From: Paucidesulfovibrio sp036541255
GTDB taxonomy: Bacteria; Desulfobacterota; Desulfovibrionia; Desulfovibrionales; Desulfovibrionaceae
Direction of reading: 5' to 3'
NCBI GenBank assembly: GCA_036541255.1
Contig: JAZHDD010000020.1
Location: forward strand, 1-64,000
Length of the DNA stretch: 64,000 bases
This document shows positions 59,949 through 64,000 of this stretch, piece by piece (the first letter of the stretch is position 1; each line of letters starts with the position of its first letter). The notes under the pieces are model-generated. The model was not told where the DNA came from. It saw only the letters and a list, made by a program, of their open reading frames with translations, and did not search any database. A program made the position numbers and the translations under genes.

Positions 59949-60920
59949 ATGGACGCACGAGTCTCCCCCTGTTTTTTCCCTCGCACACAACGTATTTTCG
60001 TAGTTACGGACGACGACTCGCTGATTGAGTTGTTGAACGGCCTTTGGTGGCCCGGCTGTATGGAGTTTCTGCATTTTCACAGAGCGTCCGAAGCCCTGGA
60101 TCTGCTGTTCGAAAATCCGCCCGACATGCTTGTGGCCGATCAGAGGTTGCCGGACATGACCGGCGCTCAGTTGGCCAATCTGGTCAAGGCAGAGAACGTC
60201 TACCGCCAATTGCCCGTGATTCTTTGCCTGGACCAGGAGGACATGCAGTATCCCTGGGACTGGAACGAGGTGGAAGTGGACGATTTCCTTTTTCGTCCCT
60301 TTCTCAGCGCCGAGGCGCGGGACCGTATCAATTTGGCACTGCTGCGCGCTCTGCGGGCACTTGACGCCAATCCACTTTCCAAATTGCCAGGCAATACCAG
60401 CATCATCCAGCGCACCCAGGATCTGGTGGACCGCAAGGAGAATTTTGCCTTGGGGTATGTGGATCTGGATCATTTCAAATCCTTCAATGACAAATACGGA
60501 TTTTCTCGTGGCGACGAGATTCTGATGATGACTGCGCGGCTGATAGTGAACACGGTCCGAGACGTTGTACGAAACAAACAAGAATTGTCCTTTGTGGGGC
60601 ATGTGGGCGGCGACGACTTTGTTTTCATCGTTGCTGCGGACCGGGCGGAGCAAGTCTGCAAGCGTATCGTGACGGCCTTCGACGCCATCGTGCGCGGGTT
60701 TTATGACCAGGACGACCGCAAAGCCGGAGGCATTCGTTCCACGGACCGGCAGGGGATCATGCGGGAATTTCCTTTCATGGCCGTGTCCATAGCCGTGGTT
60801 CTGAATACGGACGGCAAGATTCGACATGCGGGCGAAGTCGCGGCCAGTGCCGCAGGATTGAAGAAAAAGGCCAAGGAACAGCCTGGGAGCAGCTATGTCA
60901 TTGACCGAAGACGCGCCTAG
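59949..60920 (+). CDS. response regulator with GGDEF domain (diguanylate cyclase)
   Basis: This 323-residue protein has an N-terminal receiver domain with acidic residues D21-D23 and phospho-acceptor D64 (VADQRLPDMTG). A C-terminal GGDEF domain carries the active-site motif in the allowed form GGDDF (220-224). The substrate region YVDLDHFKSFNDKYGFSRGDE precedes it. No RxxD inhibitory site is seen five residues before the motif. It likely makes c-di-GMP in response to phosphorylation; the kinase is not adjacent. The 3' end overlaps the xerC-like gene by 26 bases. The ribosome site is weak. Confidence 0.85.
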   Translation: MDARVSPCFFPRTQRIFVVTDDDSLIELLNGLWWPGCMEFLHFHRASEALDLLFENPPDMLVADQRLPDMTGAQLANLVKAENVYRQLPVILCLDQEDMQYPWDWNEVEVDDFLFRPFLSAEARDRINLALLRALRALDANPLSKLPGNTSIIQRTQDLVDRKENFALGYVDLDHFKSFNDKYGFSRGDEILMMTARLIVNTVRDVVRNKQELSFVGHVGGDDFVFIVAADRAEQVCKRIVTAFDAIVRGFYDQDDRKAGGIRSTDRQGIMREFPFMAVSIAVVLNTDGKIRHAGEVAASAAGLKKKAKEQPGSSYVIDRRRA

Positions 60921-61890
60921 ACTGCCCGAAACAGCAATGGGATTTCTGGCTTGGCTGCGCGTGGAGCGCGGCTATTCTCCGGCAACTGTCCGTAGTTACC
61001 AGACGGACTTGGTGCAATTCGAGGGATTTTTAGCTCGGCGCGGAACAGGATTGGAAAATTTTCAGCAAATTCAGCGCGACCATGTGCGTGGTTTCTTGGC
61101 CGAACTGCATCGGCGTGGCGTCAAGAAAAGTTCCATGGGACGCAAGCTTTCCTCTCTGCGCTCTTTTTTTCGTTATCTGGAGACGCAGGGCGTGCTTCAG
61201 GGAAATCCCACGCACAATGTGGGCAATCCCAAGCAGGATCGGCGCAATCCGCGTTCCCTGAATGTGGACCAGGCTGTATCGTTGGTGCAGGCGATTGTCC
61301 CGGCCAATGTGGAAGGTTTGCGTGATTTGGCCCTGGTCGAATTGCTGTATGGTTCGGGCCTGCGTGTGAGCGAGGCCTTGGGGCTGAATGTGGACGATCT
61401 CGACCCCGGATCGGGCATGATCCGTGTTTTCGGCAAGGGCTCCAAGGAACGTCTTGCGCCTTTGAGCACCGCCAGCATCAAGCGATTGCAGGATTATCTC
61501 GTCCGGCGTCATGAATTGTTTTCTGATGTGTCCGAACCGGCGCTTTTTTTGGGAGCGCGCGGTTCCCGGCTGAACCGGCGTCAGGCCAATCGTATCGTGG
61601 CCGCCCTGGCAAAGGCGGCCGGGCTTCCGGAGAATGTCCATCCGCATACCCTGCGCGGGAGCTTTGCCAGCCATATGCTTCAGGCGGGCGCGGACCTGCG
61701 CGACGTGCAGGAGTTGCTGGGTCATGAACGTATCTCCACGACCCAGCGTTACACAAGCCTGGACTTGCAGCACGTCATGAGGGTATACGACCGGGCGCAC
61801 CCGTTGTCCGGCTCGGGTGAAACCGAGAAACCGGGCAAGGCCGGTGCAGCGCGAAGCAGGGGCGAGCGTCCCGAGAATAAAGGAGAATAA
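60895..61890 (+). CDS. xerC: XerC/XerD-type tyrosine recombinase
   Basis: This 331-residue chromosomal recombinase resolves dimers at dif with FtsK. The catalytic set is R157 (SGLRVSE), K181 (GKGSKER), H251-x-x-R254 (HTLRGSF), H277 (LGHERIST) and Y286 (QRYTSL). The residue after the HxLR motif is glycine rather than the usual histidine. A C-terminal basic tail of about 25 residues extends beyond typical Xer length. It is clearly of host type in composition and unrelated to the island recombinases. XerC versus XerD cannot be settled from sequence alone. It overlaps the preceding GGDEF gene. Confidence 0.85.
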   Translation: MSLTEDAPRLPETAMGFLAWLRVERGYSPATVRSYQTDLVQFEGFLARRGTGLENFQQIQRDHVRGFLAELHRRGVKKSSMGRKLSSLRSFFRYLETQGVLQGNPTHNVGNPKQDRRNPRSLNVDQAVSLVQAIVPANVEGLRDLALVELLYGSGLRVSEALGLNVDDLDPGSGMIRVFGKGSKERLAPLSTASIKRLQDYLVRRHELFSDVSEPALFLGARGSRLNRRQANRIVAALAKAAGLPENVHPHTLRGSFASHMLQAGADLRDVQELLGHERISTTQRYTSLDLQHVMRVYDRAHPLSGSGETEKPGKAGAARSRGERPENKGE

Positions 61891-61891
61891 G

Positions 61892-62401
61892 ATGTCCAAT
61901 CCCATGGTTTTGATTGAGACTTCCGAGGGTGATATCCTCGTGGAGCTGTATGAGGACAAGGCCCCGAAGACCGTGGCCAACTTTTTGCGTTATGTTGACG
62001 AGGAGTTTTACGACGGCCTCATCTTCCACCGCGTGATCAGCAATTTCATGATCCAGGGCGGCGGAATGAATATGATGATGAAGCAGAAGGAAACCCACGA
62101 GCCCGTCGAAAACGAGGCGGACAACGGACTCAAGAACGAACTGGGCACGTTGGCCATGGCCAGGACCCAGGATCCGCATTCCGCGTCCAGCCAGTTCTTC
62201 ATCAACGTCAAGGACAATTCCTTCCTGGATTTCACGAGCCAGACCCCGGACGGTTGGGGCTATTGTGTGTTCGGCAAAGTCGTTGATGGTATGGACGCCG
62301 TGGAAAAAATCAAGAAAGCGCGTACCAAGACCGTGGGCTATCATGCCGACGTGCCTGTGGATCCCATCAGCATGATTTCAGTGCGCCGGTTCGAAGCTTA
62401 A
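61892..62401 (+). CDS. ppiB: peptidyl-prolyl cis-trans isomerase (cyclophilin)
   Basis: This 169-residue cytoplasmic cyclophilin without a signal peptide has the conserved FHRVISNFMIQGGG and ASSQFFINVKDN motifs, and GYCVFGKVVDGMD near the end. It catalyses proline isomerisation in folding. The ATG at 61892 follows AAAGGAGAATAAG, which lies in the 3' end of the xer gene, so the two are closely linked. A hairpin terminator follows at 62424. Confidence 0.93.
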   Translation: MSNPMVLIETSEGDILVELYEDKAPKTVANFLRYVDEEFYDGLIFHRVISNFMIQGGGMNMMMKQKETHEPVENEADNGLKNELGTLAMARTQDPHSASSQFFINVKDNSFLDFTSQTPDGWGYCVFGKVVDGMDAVEKIKKARTKTVGYHADVPVDPISMISVRRFEA

Positions 62402-62423
62402 TTCGTTCCATTGCATTGACAAG

Positions 62424-62454
62424 GGCCCGGTGAACATGATTCGCCGGGCCTTTT
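62424..62454 (+). terminator. terminator after ppiB
   Basis: GGCCCGG (62424-62430) pairs with CCGGGCC (62444-62450), followed by TTTTCTT; the flanking ACAAG/CTTGT can extend the stem. Confidence 0.82.
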
Positions 62455-62490
62455 CTTGTCCGGAGGGCAAGGTGGTGGCTGTGGCGGGGG

Positions 62491-62520
62491 AAAAAAAAGG
62501 CCACGGCGTGAACCGTGACC
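62491..62520 (-). terminator. terminator after the nitronate monooxygenase-like gene
   Basis: On the minus strand GGTCACGG-TTCACG-CCGTGGCC forms an 8-bp stem followed by eight T, 25 bases past the stop codon. Confidence 0.85.
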
Positions 62521-62545
62521 CTTTGTTTGCATTGTCGGGGCTGGA

Positions 62546-63859
62546 TCAGGATTTTTTGGGCTCGGACTGCAGGCAGTCGGGCAGGCAATCCTGCAGCTTG
62601 TCACTGACTCTTTCCTGCATCTGTCCCAGGTATTGTTTGGCTTCTTCCTTGCGGCGAAGGGCTTCTTCCTGCATTTGCTCCAGGTACTGCTTTGCGCCTT
62701 CCTTGCAACGGGCGGCACTGTCCTGCACCTGTCCCAGATACTGGCGGGCATTTTCGGCGTAGCGTGACGCTTCAGAGCTGTATCGGAAGGCCTCTTCCTT
62801 GAGTGAACTGAAGAGATCCTTGACCGTGATGATTTTGTCCACCAGATAGGCATTGGCACCGGCAAAGGCGAAGCCGTGTTTGAGCAGGCCTTTTTTGGCG
62901 TTCATCAGCGCCTTGGCGATGCAGTAGGGGCCGGCTTCCTGGGGACAGGAGGCTAAGCATTTATACGGGCATTTGTGCGGTTTGAGCAGACCGTCCTTGA
63001 CCTTGTCGAGGAAGGCGTTGGCCACGGCGCGTCCGGGCAGGCCCACAGGGCTTTGGATCACGCGCATGTCTTCTTTTCTGGCGTTCACGAACGCCTTTTT
63101 GAATTCGATGTCTGCGTCGCATTCCTCGGTAGCCACGAAGCGCGTGCCCATCTGGACGCCGGCGGCTCCCATTTCCAGAAAGCGGCAGATGTCCGCGCCG
63201 GTGTAAACGCCGCCTGCGGCAATGACAGGGATGGGACGTTTGGCGACCAGTTCGAATTCACGCACGGCTTCAATGGTTTCGGGCAGGATGATTTCCAGGG
63301 CATATTGCGGATCGTCGATCTGCTCCGGCTTGAACCCGAGGTGACCGCCAGCCTTGGGGCCTTCGACCACAAAAGCGTCGGGAAGACGGTTGAAACGTTT
63401 GAGCCATTTCTTGCAGATCAGTTTGGCGGCGCGTCCAGAGGAAACAATGGGGACGAGCTTGGTGCGGATCTTGTCTTGCAACTCTTCGGGCATATGGGCG
63501 GGCATGTCCAGGGGCAAGCCCGCTCCGGCAAAGATCACGTCGATCCCCTCGCGCACGGAAGTCCGCACTAGTTCGGCGAAATTGGTCAGGGCGCACATGA
63601 TGTTTACGCCGATGACGCCGTCGGAAAGTTCGCGCGCCTTGCGGATTTCGCGTTTAAGGGCGCGGATGTCGGCTTCCTCAGGGTTGGATGCCCTGTCCGG
63701 TTCGTTCATGCCGATCATGGGGGTGGCGATAACGCCGACTCCACCTTCGTTGGCTACGGCGGACGCCAAGCCGGAAAGGGAAATACCCACACCCATGCCG
63801 CCCTGAACGATGGGCAGCCGGGCTACCAAGTCGCCAATGCGCAAGCTGGGAAGATTCAT
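62546..63859 (-). CDS. nitronate monooxygenase-like FMN protein with C-terminal repeats
   Basis: This 437-residue protein has an N-terminal TIM-barrel of the 2-nitropropane dioxygenase family: PIVQGGMGVGISLSGLA at the start, GPKAGGHLG for FMN phosphate, and IAAGGVYTGADI near residue 225. A cysteine group C297, C301, C305, C313 (KCPYKCLASCP) may hold a metal cluster; it recurs in anaerobe members. The last about 70 residues are an added coiled-coil region in which an 18-residue unit (AKQYLEQMQ type at 371, 389 and 407) is repeated. Family members act on nitronates or on enoyl substrates (FabK-like). The substrate here is unknown. Confidence 0.8.
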   Translation of the reverse strand: MNLPSLRIGDLVARLPIVQGGMGVGISLSGLASAVANEGGVGVIATPMIGMNEPDRASNPEEADIRALKREIRKARELSDGVIGVNIMCALTNFAELVRTSVREGIDVIFAGAGLPLDMPAHMPEELQDKIRTKLVPIVSSGRAAKLICKKWLKRFNRLPDAFVVEGPKAGGHLGFKPEQIDDPQYALEIILPETIEAVREFELVAKRPIPVIAAGGVYTGADICRFLEMGAAGVQMGTRFVATEECDADIEFKKAFVNARKEDMRVIQSPVGLPGRAVANAFLDKVKDGLLKPHKCPYKCLASCPQEAGPYCIAKALMNAKKGLLKHGFAFAGANAYLVDKIITVKDLFSSLKEEAFRYSSEASRYAENARQYLGQVQDSAARCKEGAKQYLEQMQEEALRRKEEAKQYLGQMQERVSDKLQDCLPDCLQSEPKKS

Positions 63860-63940
63860 TGATTATTTCTCCATGTAGAAGTGGTCCACGGGAAAATACG
63901 TATACCCCGTGCGGGTGAGTGCATACCCGCTGGGTTCAAA

Positions 63941-64000
63941 TCAGGCAAGGTATTTCTCCGTCACCAGTTGGGCAAAGGCGAGTGAACTGGTGAAGGCTGG
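63941..64000 (-). CDS. 3' end of an unidentified minus-strand gene (partial)
   Basis: Reading the minus strand from the window edge, a 19-codon open segment ends in TGA at 63941. It encodes a plausible C-terminus (SSLAFAQLVTEKYLA) with host-like codon use. The rest lies outside the window, so no product can be assigned. It lies upstream of the nitronate monooxygenase-like gene with an 81-base gap. Confidence 0.4.
   Translation of the reverse strand, partial: PAFTSSLAFAQLVTEKYLA

Overview
The window looks like a chromosome segment of a strictly anaerobic, flagellated sulfate-reducing bacterium of the Desulfovibrio/Pseudodesulfovibrio type. This is inferred from gene content: a four-subunit 2-oxoacid:ferredoxin oxidoreductase, a small D. 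gigas-type ferredoxin, a class III (anaerobic) ribonucleotide reductase under a cobalamin riboswitch, MotAB and a large chemotaxis cluster. Host genes are moderately GC-rich and tightly packed, with frequent stop/start overlaps and strong rho-independent terminators.

Left host block (1-9.8 kb): deoC (at the window edge), cbiC, the ferredoxin-oxidoreductase operon korDABC, a FlgO-type lipoprotein and a purine nucleoside phosphorylase on the minus strand, motA-motB, a PilZ protein, two conserved genes of unknown role, and ssb, closed by a perfect 32-bp palindromic terminator.

Accessory island (about 9.8-29.6 kb): more AT-rich and differently composed. It opens with three overlapping tyrosine-recombinase genes and a small HTH/coiled-coil gene, an arrangement like Tn554-type and gamma-mobile-trio elements. 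The cargo is defence-like: a RecB-type PD-(D/E)XK protein divergent from a restriction-controller-like XRE regulator; a decayed tRNA-Glu; a 1960-residue protein joining a transglutaminase-like domain, a DUF4011/SF1 helicase and an MTES_1575-type nuclease; a DUF3800 protein; and a 1511-residue STAND-type NTPase with an N-terminal nuclease resembling Avs proteins. The right end holds a truncated IS3 transposase, a possible structured RNA with a 55-codon ORF, and about 650 bp of sparse sequence.

Right host block (30.2-64 kb): a membrane protein, a SWIM/SNF2 helicase, a peptide-binding lipoprotein, a bifunctional Rel/Spo enzyme, an NlpC/P60-like secreted protein, ferredoxin, bioA-bioD, a sodium:solute symporter, and nrdD with its B12 riboswitch. 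Next come tRNA-Pro(CGG) and the cluster cheB - HEAT protein - cheR - cheY - cheA. After that come a membrane protein, ybgF/cpoB, dprA, an EF-hand protein, a half-size GDT1-family protein, an HDOD module, a GGDEF response regulator, a XerC/D recombinase, ppiB and a nitronate-monooxygenase-like flavoprotein with an unusual C-terminal repeat. The last 60 bases hold the 3' end of another minus-strand gene.

The most promising material for an undescribed system is the island cargo, especially the 1511-residue nuclease-STAND protein, the 1960-residue fusion, the controller/nuclease pair without a methyltransferase, and the RNA-plus-microprotein segment at the right edge.
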